Notes: a model not told the origin generated them from the letters alone. A DNA stretch of 37,824 nucleotides from Candidatus Equicola stercoris (GCA_018065415.1 JAGHTI010000037.1:1-37824), one strand, 5' to 3'. Shown: positions 9,543 through 21,400, counted from the first letter of the stretch. Numbers and translations are program-made.

Positions 9543-11171
9543 ATGAAAACCGTTGTAATTAGTATTTTAATGTGTCTGTCATCAACGATTGCATCTGCAC
9601 AAGTTGAGCGTTGGGGAATGTTTGAAACCTCGTTGACAGCACCATTGACGGAAGAAAATCCTTTCAATGTAGAACTGAAAGCAATATTTGAAAATGCTGA
9701 TACTGCTATCATCGTCAATGGCTATTATGACGGTATTGACAAAAAGACAAGACAAGGCATTTGGCGCATACGCTTCATGCCGATGAGGGAGGGCGAATGG
9801 CACTTTGTGACAATATCTGACACTCATGGTCTGAACGGAAAAAACGGGCATTTTTCATGTATTGCACCATCTGCAAATAATCATGGACCGGTGATGGTGG
9901 ATGAGACAGGACTGCATTTCAGATATGCTGATGGAAAACGTTTCATGCCAGTAGGCACTACCAGTTACGATTGGATGCATGCCACCAATGACCACCGTTT
10001 TGGCAATTTTGACAAAGGTCTCACCATACAGGAACAAACGTTGAAATCGCTAGAAATGTCAGGTTTCAACAAAATTCGTTCTTTGCTACTTGTACATAAT
10101 TTTGATAAATCATACCCAGAACCTGACATCTTTCCGTTTGAGCGTAAGGGAGATGGTTGGGATTGGACTCGCCTCAATCCTCGCTACTTCGACCATGTGG
10201 AAAAATACACACTACAACTGATGCAACTCGGCATTGAACAGGACCTCATACTATTTCATCCTTATGATGAAGGACGCTGGGGCTTTGATGCCATGCCACG
10301 CGAGGCAGGAGTGTTGTTGTGTAAATATGTCACAGCACGTTTCGGTGCGATACGCAATATATGGTGGAGTATGGCAAATGAATATGATGGACTGAAAAAA
10401 CAACCGAAAGATGTATGGGACGTATGGACATATGCTGTAATAGACAATGATCCTTATCATCATCTTATATCAATACACTCCTTTACTGCACAGTATTACA
10501 AATACTGGGATAGCAGATATACACACTGCTCCATTCAAGACCAGGCTCCAGTAGAGGTACAAGGGGGTGCTGCTATCGTGCGTAACATCTATAAGAAACC
10601 TGTCATCTTTGACGAGATATGCTATGAGGGGGACATGACTTCTCGTTGGGGGTGTCTGACAGGTGAGGAAGAACTCTATCGTATGTGGCAGGCGTATGTG
10701 TGCGGAACTTATGCTACACATGCAGAGTGTTTTCAGTATGGCAACCCACACGATTTCAGCCATGACTTCCTTGCTGTAGGTGGCAAGTGGATGGGAGAAT
10801 CATGGAAACGAATAAAATTCATGCGCAGCATACTTGATGACATGGAATACCCTATGTATCTGGCAGATTCCAGTTGGGACCCTTACACCTCTGCCTGTGG
10901 ACCAAACTGTTATATGGTTTATCTTGGCAAGCAGAAAGTGAAAGAGTGGGCGTTCAACCTACCTGCCAAAAATTCATCTTTCCCACGTCTAAAAGGAGGA
11001 GAACAGTTCAAGGTAGAAATAATAGACACATGGAATATGACCATAACTGAATGTCCTATCATCTTTGAGACTACACGAAGCGGACATTATCGTATGGCAG
11101 ATAAAGAAAATAGGGTAGTACCACTCACGGAACAACCCTATCTCCTACTGCGTATCAAACGCATAAATTGA
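9543..11171 (+). CDS. Secreted DUF5060/DUF4038/DUF5605-type glycoside hydrolase-like protein
   Basis: Signal peptide; 'RWGMFETSLTAPLTEENPF' DUF5060-like; 'MPVGTTSYDWMH', 'IRNIWWSMANEYD', 'KPVIFDEICYEGD' TIM-barrel active-site-like motifs. Confidence 0.8.
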   Translation: MKTVVISILMCLSSTIASAQVERWGMFETSLTAPLTEENPFNVELKAIFENADTAIIVNGYYDGIDKKTRQGIWRIRFMPMREGEWHFVTISDTHGLNGKNGHFSCIAPSANNHGPVMVDETGLHFRYADGKRFMPVGTTSYDWMHATNDHRFGNFDKGLTIQEQTLKSLEMSGFNKIRSLLLVHNFDKSYPEPDIFPFERKGDGWDWTRLNPRYFDHVEKYTLQLMQLGIEQDLILFHPYDEGRWGFDAMPREAGVLLCKYVTARFGAIRNIWWSMANEYDGLKKQPKDVWDVWTYAVIDNDPYHHLISIHSFTAQYYKYWDSRYTHCSIQDQAPVEVQGGAAIVRNIYKKPVIFDEICYEGDMTSRWGCLTGEEELYRMWQAYVCGTYATHAECFQYGNPHDFSHDFLAVGGKWMGESWKRIKFMRSILDDMEYPMYLADSSWDPYTSACGPNCYMVYLGKQKVKEWAFNLPAKNSSFPRLKGGEQFKVEIIDTWNMTITECPIIFETTRSGHYRMADKENRVVPLTEQPYLLLRIKRIN

Positions 11172-11177
11172 TTACTC

Positions 11178-13652
11178 TTATTTCGTAACGCCGAAGTCTT
11201 GCTGCTGCTTCTCCACCTCATCGAGAAGACGGCGTCTTTCTGATTCGGATATCGTAGGAACAGATTGTCCACTAGGTTTCATCTCCTCAGATGATTTTAT
11301 AGTAGTCGTCTTTTCATAACATGTCGGCAATTCCGCTGGCACACTATGGATGGTGATGGTGTCGGCAGATGGTGCATGTATGCCCTCAAAGGTAGGACGG
11401 GCTATGATGGTGATATCTCCAGGAGTATTCGTCGCCTGTATCAATATAGGTGCGCTACCCCATTCTACAGTGCGAGGATTGGCACCGATGGAAGCATCTC
11501 CAATAATATGTCCTTCACCTACGACAGTAAACGATACCTGTTCTTTAGCCAAACGTCTTACATTGCCATTATCATCGGTGATTTCGGCAATAATGACAAT
11601 AAAGTCAGACCCATTGGCAACAAGTTCTTTCCCATTTTTGTCAGCATGAAGACGTATCTTCGTTGAACGGCGTGACGGCATCTTCTTTTCGGTACATACT
11701 ATCTTACCGTCCTTGAAACCCTCTGCCAGCAAGGAAACCCTCTGCCAGTTGCGTTGCTTATAGGAGTATTCTCTCGCCTTCCAGAAGTCCCAAAAGCCTT
11801 TGAATACTGCAGGACTACCCGATAATGTCTGTACCATATCACCTTCCAAAGCAGTAAGTCGTACAGAGTCGCAGTTGTTGAAGATGACAACATCCTCTCC
11901 CGAACATTGTGTCATCTCATTTGCAATGAACAGATATGGTTCCGTACTGATAAGACTGTTTGCCTTGAATGCGGCAAGGGCATATTTTGGTTGACGGAAA
12001 GCATCGTATATTCCCCCGAAATAAGGGTCAGGATGATAGCCTCTCTGATGGTCGAAAGGATGCCATTGGCAACCACCTATGAACTGTCTGCTGTCGGTAA
12101 GCATCTCTTTGTATGTGTTGTCCAGACTCAGTGCAGCATCAAGCATAGCCTTTTCGCCCCAACCACGTGAAGCACGGTTTAAGCAGTTGTGAGCATACCA
12201 GTCATCGACCATCTCACCAAACTCGCGTGTAAAAACACACTTGTCTGAAGGTGTTGTAGATTTTCCAATATCTTCAGGCCATCCATAAAGTACCTCGTAA
12301 TTCTCTTTTACGCCAGCAGAATTCATGTCGGCAGCAGCAACAGGACGTCCAGAAAATGGATATTCATCAATGGTAATCTTATGTGCCTCTATGGCAAAAT
12401 CCTTTGGATAGCGTGTTTCGTTAAGTATCGGTTCCCACATCAGTACGCAAGTATGGTTGCGGTCACGCCTTATTATCTCACGGGTGTTTTTATGTACCTT
12501 TTCTGCAAACTTAGGGTCCTTATTCCAATACTGCCATCCCGGAGTAGGCACAATGACAAAAAGTCCCAATTCATCGCAAGCATCCATGAATGCCGGGTCT
12601 TGTGGATAATGTGCTGCACGGACAATTGTCATGCCAGCATCCTTAAGACGTTTTGCATCACGCCATTGCTGTGTATTCGGTACAGCATTTCCTACATATG
12701 CAAAGTCTTGATGACGGTTGCCACCGATGAGTTTATGATATGGTCTGCCATTGAGCCAAAAGCCATCCTTCCCACGAAATTCAGCCTTGCGTATTCCTGT
12801 CCGCAGTGCCACACCATCAACACATCGCTTACCATCATAAGCCCTTATCTCAATAGTGTATAGATATGGTGTTTCTGGACTCCACAGATGAGGATTCTTT
12901 ACCACTGCTGTCAACCGTCCATCAGAAGATGAAATCTTCTTTATCTGCTTGCCGTCAGCATCTTTTATCACGGTCATAGTTTTCATCTTTGACGGCATGG
13001 TGATGTCAATGACCATCGTTGCACTCTTATCAGAGATATCATCATAATGTACAAACACGTCGTCAATAGCCTTTCTATCCTTACCTATCAGCCACACGTC
13101 ACGGTACATGCCATGATGATAACAGAAGTCAAGTTGTGATTGTTTCTTACCAGGAGGATAAGACTTGTCATCCCTGTTGTCAGCCATCACGGCAACAAGA
13201 CATCTGTCACCAGCCTTTATCCCTTGACTTGTCAAGTCTATCTCTATTGGCAGATAGCCACCCTCATGTTCGCATACAAGGTTACCGTTCACAAACACCT
13301 TTTGCTTACCCATGATAGCCTCAAAATGAATGGTGACATTCTTACCCATCATGTCAGTTGGAACGGTGAAAGACTTTCTGTACCAGCAGATACCCTGATA
13401 GTTTCTGCCACCACTCGCCTCCAAAGGCTCAAGTCGTGCAGTATGTGGAGCACAGACAAAATCCCACTCTTCATCGTTGAAACCAATAGCTTCTGCACCA
13501 ACGACGTCACCTAGATGAAAACGCCATCCCTGATTGAAATCATATACAACACGTCCACTATTCGGGATTTGATAAAAACCAGCCACACTCTGTGCCTGTG
13601 AGCCTATCACACATATACAGACAAAACATAAAAGCAAAATAATCTTTTTCAT
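11178..13652 (-). CDS. Glycoside hydrolase family 2 (beta-galactosidase-like), secreted
   Basis: Signal peptide MKKIILLLCFVCICVIGSQAQ; GH2 sugar-binding and catalytic motifs 'WEPILNETRYP', 'REFGE'. The ATG at 13652 is preferred over the upstream GTG at 13658. Confidence 0.9.
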   Translation of the reverse strand: MKKIILLLCFVCICVIGSQAQSVAGFYQIPNSGRVVYDFNQGWRFHLGDVVGAEAIGFNDEEWDFVCAPHTARLEPLEASGGRNYQGICWYRKSFTVPTDMMGKNVTIHFEAIMGKQKVFVNGNLVCEHEGGYLPIEIDLTSQGIKAGDRCLVAVMADNRDDKSYPPGKKQSQLDFCYHHGMYRDVWLIGKDRKAIDDVFVHYDDISDKSATMVIDITMPSKMKTMTVIKDADGKQIKKISSSDGRLTAVVKNPHLWSPETPYLYTIEIRAYDGKRCVDGVALRTGIRKAEFRGKDGFWLNGRPYHKLIGGNRHQDFAYVGNAVPNTQQWRDAKRLKDAGMTIVRAAHYPQDPAFMDACDELGLFVIVPTPGWQYWNKDPKFAEKVHKNTREIIRRDRNHTCVLMWEPILNETRYPKDFAIEAHKITIDEYPFSGRPVAAADMNSAGVKENYEVLYGWPEDIGKSTTPSDKCVFTREFGEMVDDWYAHNCLNRASRGWGEKAMLDAALSLDNTYKEMLTDSRQFIGGCQWHPFDHQRGYHPDPYFGGIYDAFRQPKYALAAFKANSLISTEPYLFIANEMTQCSGEDVVIFNNCDSVRLTALEGDMVQTLSGSPAVFKGFWDFWKAREYSYKQRNWQRVSLLAEGFKDGKIVCTEKKMPSRRSTKIRLHADKNGKELVANGSDFIVIIAEITDDNGNVRRLAKEQVSFTVVGEGHIIGDASIGANPRTVEWGSAPILIQATNTPGDITIIARPTFEGIHAPSADTITIHSVPAELPTCYEKTTTIKSSEEMKPSGQSVPTISESERRRLLDEVEKQQQDFGVTK

Positions 13653-13750
13653 GACCACAAAGATACAAAAGTTTTTTTATCAATACAGATATGCTGTTTA
13701 TAATTTTTTTTCCTAATTTTGCACAGATATACCAAATACACAATGTAGAT

Positions 13751-14653
13751 ATGGATAAACTCAGAGTTGCAATCGTAGGTTTTGGAAATATAGGGAAATA
13801 CGCCCTTCAGGCATTGGAAGCAGCAGAAGATATGGAAGTGGCAGGCGTGGTAAGACGTACCGTCAGTGGGCACCAACCGAAAGAGATTGATGGCATATAT
13901 CCCATTGTGACAGATATCAAGGAACTGGGACATGTCGATGTCGCCATCCTCTCAACACCTAGTCGCCAATGCAAGGAGTTTGCACAACAGATACTACCAT
14001 TGGGAATAAATACCGTTGACAGTTTCGACATCCATACATCCGTATGCCAATACCGCGAAGAACTGATGAAGATAAACCACCAGACAGGTACCGTTTCCAT
14101 CATCTCAGCAGGATGGGACCCAGGCACAGACTCCATCGTCAGAGCTCTCATGCAAGGCTTGGCACCAAAAGGACTGACCTACACTAACTTCGGACCTGGC
14201 ATGAGTATGGGACATTCTGTATGTGTAAAAAGTAAGGAGGGAGTAAAAGATGCACTCTCCATGACAATACCGAAGGGGGAAGGAGTCCATCGCCGTATGG
14301 TATATGTGGAACTCGAACAAGGTGCAGACCTGGAAACCGTAACAAAACTGATAAAAGAAGATCCATATTTCGTCAATGATGAAACATACGTGATGCAAGT
14401 CGATAACATCGATGAAATCAAGGATATGGGACATGGTGTCAACCTAGTACGCAAAGGTGTCAGCGGACAGACTCAGAACCAACTCATGGAGTTCAATATG
14501 CGTATCAACAATCCTGCACTTACAGGACAGATACTCGTCAACATGGCACGTGCCACAATGCATCAACAGCCAGGATGCTACACCATGATAGAGATTCCTG
14601 TCATAGATATGCTACCAGGAAACCGAGAAGAACTGATAGCAAAACTCGTCTAA
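13751..14653 (+). CDS. ddh: meso-diaminopimelate D-dehydrogenase
   Basis: 'VAIVGFGNIGKYALQAL', 'SAGWDPGTDSIVRAL', 'GPGMSMGHSVCVKSKEGVKDALSMTIP', 'NMARATMHQQPGCYTMIEIP'. The supplied ORF starts at 13691, but a promoter-like box lies there and MDKLRVAIVG begins at 13751. Confidence 0.92.
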   Translation: MDKLRVAIVGFGNIGKYALQALEAAEDMEVAGVVRRTVSGHQPKEIDGIYPIVTDIKELGHVDVAILSTPSRQCKEFAQQILPLGINTVDSFDIHTSVCQYREELMKINHQTGTVSIISAGWDPGTDSIVRALMQGLAPKGLTYTNFGPGMSMGHSVCVKSKEGVKDALSMTIPKGEGVHRRMVYVELEQGADLETVTKLIKEDPYFVNDETYVMQVDNIDEIKDMGHGVNLVRKGVSGQTQNQLMEFNMRINNPALTGQILVNMARATMHQQPGCYTMIEIPVIDMLPGNREELIAKLV

Positions 14654-14666
14654 TAGCTCACAACCA

Positions 14667-14707
14667 TTAAACCTTTAAACCTTTAAACCTTTAAACTTTT
14701 AAACCTT
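14667..14707. repeat. 8-bp tandem repeat (TTTAAACC)n, about 5 copies, just 5' of the guaD-like start
   Basis: Read directly: attaaacctttaaacctttaaacctttaaacttttaaaccttt. Confidence 0.85.
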
Positions 14708-14715
14708 TATAACCT

Positions 14716-15183
14716 ATGACCAAAGAAGATTTTATGCGCAGAGCAATTGCACTCTCAAAGGATAGCGTCCTCAACGGAGGAGGTCCTTTTGGTGCAGTCA
14801 TCGTAAAAAACAATGAAATAATCGCAGAAGCGAGCAATTGTGTCACCATCGACAACGACCCAACGGCACATGCCGAGGTGTCAGCCATCCGTAAGGCAGC
14901 ACAAAGGCTAGGAACCTTCGATCTCTCAGGATGTGAGATATACACCAGTTGCGAACCATGCCCTATGTGTTTCGGAGCAATATATTGGGCACATATTGAC
15001 AAAATCTATTATGCCAACGACAAGGAAGATGCAGCAAAGATAGGTTTTGACGATGCTTTCATCTATGAAGAGATAGAACGTCCAATAGACAACCGTCATA
15101 AACCATCAGAACAGATATTGCACCCTGAAGCCCTGAAGGTATTCCGTCTATGGGATGAGAAAGAAGATAAGGCAGAATATTGA
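14716..15183 (+). CDS. guaD: Nucleoside deaminase, guanine deaminase-like
   Basis: 'HAEVSAIRKA', 'YTSCEPCPMCFGAIYWA', 'GFDDAFIYEEI' resemble B. subtilis GuaD more than TadA. Confidence 0.8.
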   Translation: MTKEDFMRRAIALSKDSVLNGGGPFGAVIVKNNEIIAEASNCVTIDNDPTAHAEVSAIRKAAQRLGTFDLSGCEIYTSCEPCPMCFGAIYWAHIDKIYYANDKEDAAKIGFDDAFIYEEIERPIDNRHKPSEQILHPEALKVFRLWDEKEDKAEY

Positions 15184-15232
15184 TATAATTACTATTTTTT
15201 GCTGTAAAAAGTAGTAATACATTTTTTATTTG

Positions 15233-15241
15233 TACCTTTGC
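15233..15241 (+). promoter_or_regulatory. -7 promoter box for tRNA-Ser
   Basis: TACCTTTGC about 12 nt upstream of the mature tRNA 5' end. Confidence 0.55.
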
Positions 15242-15253
15242 ATTTACTTTTAA

Positions 15254-15339
15254 GGAAGGATGGCAGAGTGGTCGATTGCGCTGGTCTCGAAAACCGGTAT
15301 ACGGTTCCCGTATCGGGGGTTCGAATCCCCCTTCTTCCG
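15254..15339 (+). tRNA. tRNA-Ser (anticodon CGA); CCA not encoded
   Basis: Acceptor GGAAGGA/TTCTTCC (one G-U), anticodon stem CTGGT/ACCGG with loop CTCGAAA, long variable arm, T-arm GGGGGTTCGAATCCCCC. Confidence 0.95.
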
Positions 15340-15382
15340 CAGAGTCATAAGGACTGAAGTTTACTTCAAGGACAATGACCAA

Positions 15383-15425
15383 GGAAGCAAAGGGATCATG
15401 AAATAATCCCCCTTCTTCCGCAGAG
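15383..15425 (+). other. tRNA-Ser-like minihelix / relic carrying a duplicate of the tRNA 3' end
   Basis: 21-bp perfect copy (AATCCCCCTTCTTCCGCAGAG, 15324-15344 = 15405-15425), plus 5' GGAAGCA able to pair with TTCTTCC and a GGGAT/ATCCC hairpin. Confidence 0.6.
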
Positions 15426-15463
15426 AAGACTCAACAATAGGTTTTGTAGAGCCTTTTTTTTAT
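15426..15463 (+). terminator. Putative intrinsic terminator after tRNA-Ser
   Basis: Imperfect stem gactcaacaa/ttgtagagcc followed by a T-run. Confidence 0.4.
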
Positions 15464-15467
15464 GCCA

Positions 15468-18400
15468 TTATCTTGTGAGAGAGAACTTTACACTGATACC
15501 AAAATCATGAGTGGTAGTTGGATAACTACTGGATGAAAGCAATGGTGTATTCTGTTGCATATCGTAGTATGCACTCATGGTGAGAAGTTTGGATAGTGTA
15601 TAGTCCGCACTGAACGTAATCTTTGTTGCCTTATTACCACTGCTGGCGTTGCTTTCCATGTTGGCGATGTCGCGCACAAGTGTTGCCTGGTTGCGCAGGC
15701 TAATGTCGAACCGCAGATTAAGATCGTGATTCATACCTTTATTACTGGTGCTGGTGCGTGTAGATTCGCCATTAGCATTGTTGGCATTTTTCCCTTTCTT
15801 GTTCTTGGCAGCAATCTTGCGTGCGCTCTTCTTATAACCGAAAAGGTCTATGTCATTTATCTTATAGCCCATACCGAACACCCAGTCTTTGGATGTTGCT
15901 TCGTTTATCTGCACAGATGTCATTGAGAGATTGAGAACACGAGTGGTCTTATACTCTGCCTTGAAGGTCATATTGTTTTGCAACGTGACATCTATTCCTA
16001 TTAGTGGAGAGAAGGCTTCGTTGATGCTGACAGTGGAGATATTATACATTGAACTCGGCACTGGGAGGGATGTGCTGGCACTGTTTACAAATCCGAGGTC
16101 GCCCATATATTCGAGCCATGAGGAGAAACTGCTGTAGGAGCCTACAGAGTATATGCTCTTATATGCGTGATTTACATTGACACTCTTGAAGTGTTCATTG
16201 AACCATTTCAGTTTCTGCAATCCCGAATAGCGTATTGTCCAGTTCGGGAGCATACGCCATATTGATGGGAAGAAGTCGAGGTCGCTACCTCCACCGCAGT
16301 ATGCGGAGAGGAAAGCTGGCACCATGACATCGGCACTGTATTTGTTTATCGTTCCGTTCTTCGGGTCGAAAGTCTTGCCTTCGAGGATTGTTCCCTTCGG
16401 ATATTTAGCATTGAGATACTGGTGTTCTACAAGAGATTGGTATCTGTCAAGCGACTGGCAGAACTTTTCGAAAGTCTTGGAATAATATCCATCGCTGGCA
16501 CTACCCATACCTTCAAATGCGCTGCCGATGGATATGGTGGTCATGGAGAACATGCCACTGTGGGTGGTAGGATTACCTTCGTACATGTACTGTATGCTCT
16601 TGTTGCGTGTCATAGTACGACTTGCGTTGAGGTCTATCTTGAAGTCACGGAATGGTTCAAGGGTGACACGTACCTGTAGGTCTTCGCTGCTACTAGTGGT
16701 AGATGGAGTGGCTATGCTGTCGGTGCAGAGGAGCCATCCATTGTCGCGTGCTTTGTCTATATAGGAGTCATCAATAAAACCGAAGGCAAAGTCGAGTCCA
16801 GGACTAAGAACATTGCCATTACGCTGTCCGAAGAAATTGCCTACATTCGGCATGAAGCCCGGTAATGCCATGGCATAGTTGTTACGATATGATATGCTAG
16901 CATTGCGTGCCATCATCAGCACTCGTGCTACGGACTGGCTGACGCGGTACCACGTCTGGTTTTCCAAAGGTTCCTTTGCTGCTACACTGACCTTGATGTC
17001 TATGGAGTCGTGGTTGAGAATACGTATCTTGTTTTCATCGAGTACCTTATACTTTATTGGGTACGTGTTGCCATTCTTTGTTTTGGCGGTAACGATGATG
17101 CGTTTTGTATTCTTTCCGTGACTCACCTCAACGGTACTGTCGGTAAGATGTATCTCTTTTGCAAAAACAGCCGGTTTCTTCGTAGTTGTCTGACTCTTCA
17201 ATGCTTGCGGTGATCTACTCGATTTAGTACGATTGTTTGTACGGCGTATGGCTTGTGCAAAACGTTTGTTGGTCTTATCAAGGAATGGTATGAGATTGTA
17301 GAGTTTCTCAAGATTAAGTTTTCCGTTGATATTCAACGTACGCGTAGAGTTGATGGTGTTTCCCAACGACGTACCGTCTTCCAGTTCTGTTCCACGCGAC
17401 CAGTTATAAGATGCGTTGTATGATGCATCGGCAGTGAGCCATTCAAAGATTGGCAGTTTGTTGAGAGGCAACTGGTAAGAGGCTGTGAAGTTCTGCTGAT
17501 ATTTCAGCGGTGTTCCCCATCCGCATATACTATTCCATACGGAGTCTTTCCATGCCTCATACCTGTCAGGATAGAGGTCTTTGTTGACAGGTGTATATGG
17601 TTCTTCTATCTGTGCATCTGTAGCACTTTGGAAATTCATGTGAAGGTTTTTCGTAATATCCCAACGCATGGCGAAATCCCTATTCCAAAGGAACTGTTCG
17701 GAGAATGTCACAGGCAGACGGTCATTAAGATTTTCCATATCACGCTCCTGCAGTTCGTAGTAGTCGCGTTTCATCTCGGTATTGAAGGAGATGTTCTGCG
17801 GGATGTAGTTGAAACCAAACTCTTTCACTATCCTCAACCACTTGCTCTTACCTTTTAGGGACTTACCAGGTTCTAGTGGCTTATAGACTGGTGTATAGGA
17901 ATAGTTGACAGCACCTCGCCAGTTATCTTCACGTTCATAGATGGTGGTCTTACCTGTAGTATATTTATGCGAATGACTATAGGAGAATGCAAAGTTGCCT
18001 GGGTCGTATGGCATAGGATGACGCTTGGTGGTGATGCCCACCTTTGCATTGGAGATGGAGATGTTACGGTTGGTGACATTAGTGATGGCAATAGACTCTA
18101 CGGAGTCTTTATCATGGCTGTTCATAGCCTCCAGAGCATCATCGAGTTCCATGTCGGTGTCGAGTGGATTGTATTTTGGTTTCGTCTTCTCCTGCGTAAC
18201 GGAATAGTAGAATGGTATCGTTACCTTTGCTTTCTCTGGGAAGAATTTTCCCAGTTCAAAACTTGCTGTGATATCATAACGTGAATAGTTGTCGGTAGAA
18301 CGGTCCATCTGTCCTTGTTCCAGTCCTCCGAAGCCTTGTGTCTCAACACGTCCTGCAAGGTTCAGTGAACCAAAGTCAGAGAGTTGTAGATTGAGTGTTC

Positions 18401-21400
18401 CTTGTGCTGCCCATCCACCTTCATTGTTTGATTCAAGGAGACGCAGTTCGTTTACCCACACTTCTACCGCTTTTGTATCCATGGCATTGTTGCGCACACC
18501 GATAATCATCGTCTTCACCTCGCCGAGGGTAGGATTTCCGATGATGGATATCTTATTGTTTGGATTGTCGGCATCGTAGTCTGAGTAGATGATGTTATAT
18601 GCCGCCTTCCCTTCAGCCTTATCTTTGTTTCGTGATTTCTTAATAGAAGTAAACTTGCTCAAAGGGATGTCGAGAAGGTTTTCCTGTGGCCATACCAATG
18701 CTCGGTCGGTGGAGGAATACTGGTCGTAACGTCCTTCCGGCGTCAGGGTGAGTGGTATCTCATATTCGTAATAGTTGCTCTTGTAGTCATTTCCCAGTCT
18801 AACGAAGACACTCATTTCGCCGTCCTTGAGTTCTGTAACATTCGGTTTCAATGCGTTTGCATGTACGAACATCTGCAGGCGTTTGTAGTTGCGGAGATCG
18901 AGGGTAGTGTTCTTATATACACATTTCGCCTCGTTGTGCGACATGTTCTTGACGATGATGTTAAGGGCCTGTTCGTTATTCTCGGTGAGCTGTGGCTGTG
19001 ACGGGTCAACAACGCGGCTTATTCCCGGTGGCAATACATAATTGACTGGTTCTTTATCGTTATTTTCTTCTATGCTGACTGCTGATGCCTCGATGGTACC
19101 AGTATTTGCTGATGGAGATAGTTGTTGTTCGTAGTTACGCCATTCAGCACGCACGAGGTCGAAGGTACCAAGACGGATGACGATAGGTTTCTTGAAGTTT
19201 GTGAGGAAAACACGCATGAAACGTATTGATGAAAAATCGTTGATTCTACCGACTTTTTCTTCATATTGTTCCACTGGAACACGGAACTGATACCATGTTA
19301 CGGTCTCCGTTTTTCCGTTTCTTAGTGTCACGGATGTGGTACGCTTGTCAACGATGAAATTGTTTCCTACATTGTCAGTACTGATGTCACCTGGACGAAC
19401 ACTTACGTGGTACTGATAGTATTTCTCATATTCGTTAAGTGTATAATCTTGGTTGATATCTTCCACGTCAGGACCTGTCTTGTATGAGGTGTCATAGCTT
19501 TCTGTACGGCTGTCACTGTCTGGCGAGTTGCCTTGTGGCATATTTATTCGTTTGTAACGGTCCAATATGGAGGCTTCCTGAGCATCAAGGTCGCTACCAC
19601 GGAAATAATGGTAGTTATCGTTTGCCGGGTCTTTTGAAATCTGTTCCCATACATTCGGATTTACTATCCTCTGTATATTGCCGAGGTCCTGCTGATAGCC
19701 GTCGAAGGACAACTCCTGTGAGTCATTAAGACCATTCAGACCGACATCCTGCAAGACACGTGAACCACTTGTGGTGGCAAAGGCATATGTCACTGACGAC
19801 TGATGAGGTATATAACCCCACTGTGACTTGTCGAGGGTTGCCACAGTAGAACCATCAACAGGCATTCCGCTCTCGTAAAACTTCTTTCCATCACGAAGGA
19901 TGTCTTCTGACATCTCACCAAGATTTATATACATGTCGCCACCAAACTGGTCTGCATCAATGGAGTCTTTGGAATAGATGAATGGATCAAGCATCCAGAA
20001 TTCGATGTATTCAATGTTGGCTGTCTTGAAGTCGCTCGTCTCCAGTTTGCGCATCATGCCTCCCCAACGCTGAAGAGGATTCTGCAACGAACCGTCAGGA
20101 TTGATGTCAGCAGAGAAGTTGTAAGGTCCGCGCTCTGTCGGATAGTAAGCCATATTGAAGATGTTTAATGTGGCAGTGCTACCAGTGTAGTTGCTGAGGT
20201 CGCGGTTAGGGAATAGTTCGTGGACATATACCTCACGAACATAGTGGTTGGAGAGTTGGTCAAGGTCGCTCTTGATGTGCGATGGAGTGAGCGAAGAACT
20301 ACGGCGTGTGAAGAGTGGATCTACATTATACCATGCCATGAGTGCACGTCCATAGCCATTGCCGAGTGTTGTTTTGTCTTCGTAATATTGTTGGTATTTA
20401 TTCCTCGAATCCAACTTCGGTGTGCTACACAATGTCCATGATGATGGTGTGGATATGTTGATGCAGTTCTTGGTGTTCTCAAAGTCATCAAGGTAGGAAG
20501 CATTGTCTTGTGTACCAGAGGCTGTTCCTGCTATGAGTTGTGCAAACTCTGCATTAAAGGATATGTGTGACGGTTGACTTACATGCAGGAACGGGATATA
20601 ATTCAACAAATTCGTGATGAGTTGACTTTCTTTCTTCCAACTCATGTTCAGTCCCCAAATAGTGTTATTAAGTGGTTCACTTCCCATGGTAACCTTCGAG
20701 GTCATGGACTGCTCCGACAGATGCTGTATCGTACCGCCTATGATGAAGTCTTTGGAGAAATCATATTCCCAGTTCAATCCCACCATGGTCTTTCGTTGCT
20801 GCCCATAATCGGTATTACTCTCCAATGACACACTGACATTTGTCCCTGCATCAATGATGCTCTGATTGATAATCGTCACCTCTCCTGCCGAATAATCTAC
20901 GGTGTAATCGCTATTTTCTCTCAGAACCACACCTCCAGCAGTAACTACCACCGACCCTTGTGGCACATTATATGCTCCCAGTGAGATGACATTGGCACGT
21001 GTACCTTTGAACTGTCCCATGAAGACGAACTTATCTTTTTCGGCAATCTGTTTCGCTATCGTCTTTATGGAATCGTAGAGTTCGTGATAACAGTATTTTT
21101 CAGCAATCACAGGGTCTATCCTATGCTGTTGAGAGGTGAGCACTCCATACAGGAAAGAACCGAAAGGCTCTGCAGCAGGAAGAAACACACGTCCGTCAGC
21201 AACGGTATAGCCCGCTACATAGTCAAAATAACCATTTGAATGCAGTTTGTTGTTATTGTCCAAACGGTCACAGTTGAGGAGTTTTATCAACTGAGTACTC
21301 TTGACCTGCGGTTCTGGAAGATATGTGAGATAGACACCAGCTGTATCACTCTGATATTTGATGTCAAGACGGAATTTCTCTTTTTCCACATTGGAAGCAA

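Noticed and set aside
15059-15382. Minus-strand ORF 'AEEGGFEPPIREPYTGFRDQRNRPLCHPS' over the tRNA
   Set aside because: It is the antisense translation of tRNA-Ser, a recurrent false ORF
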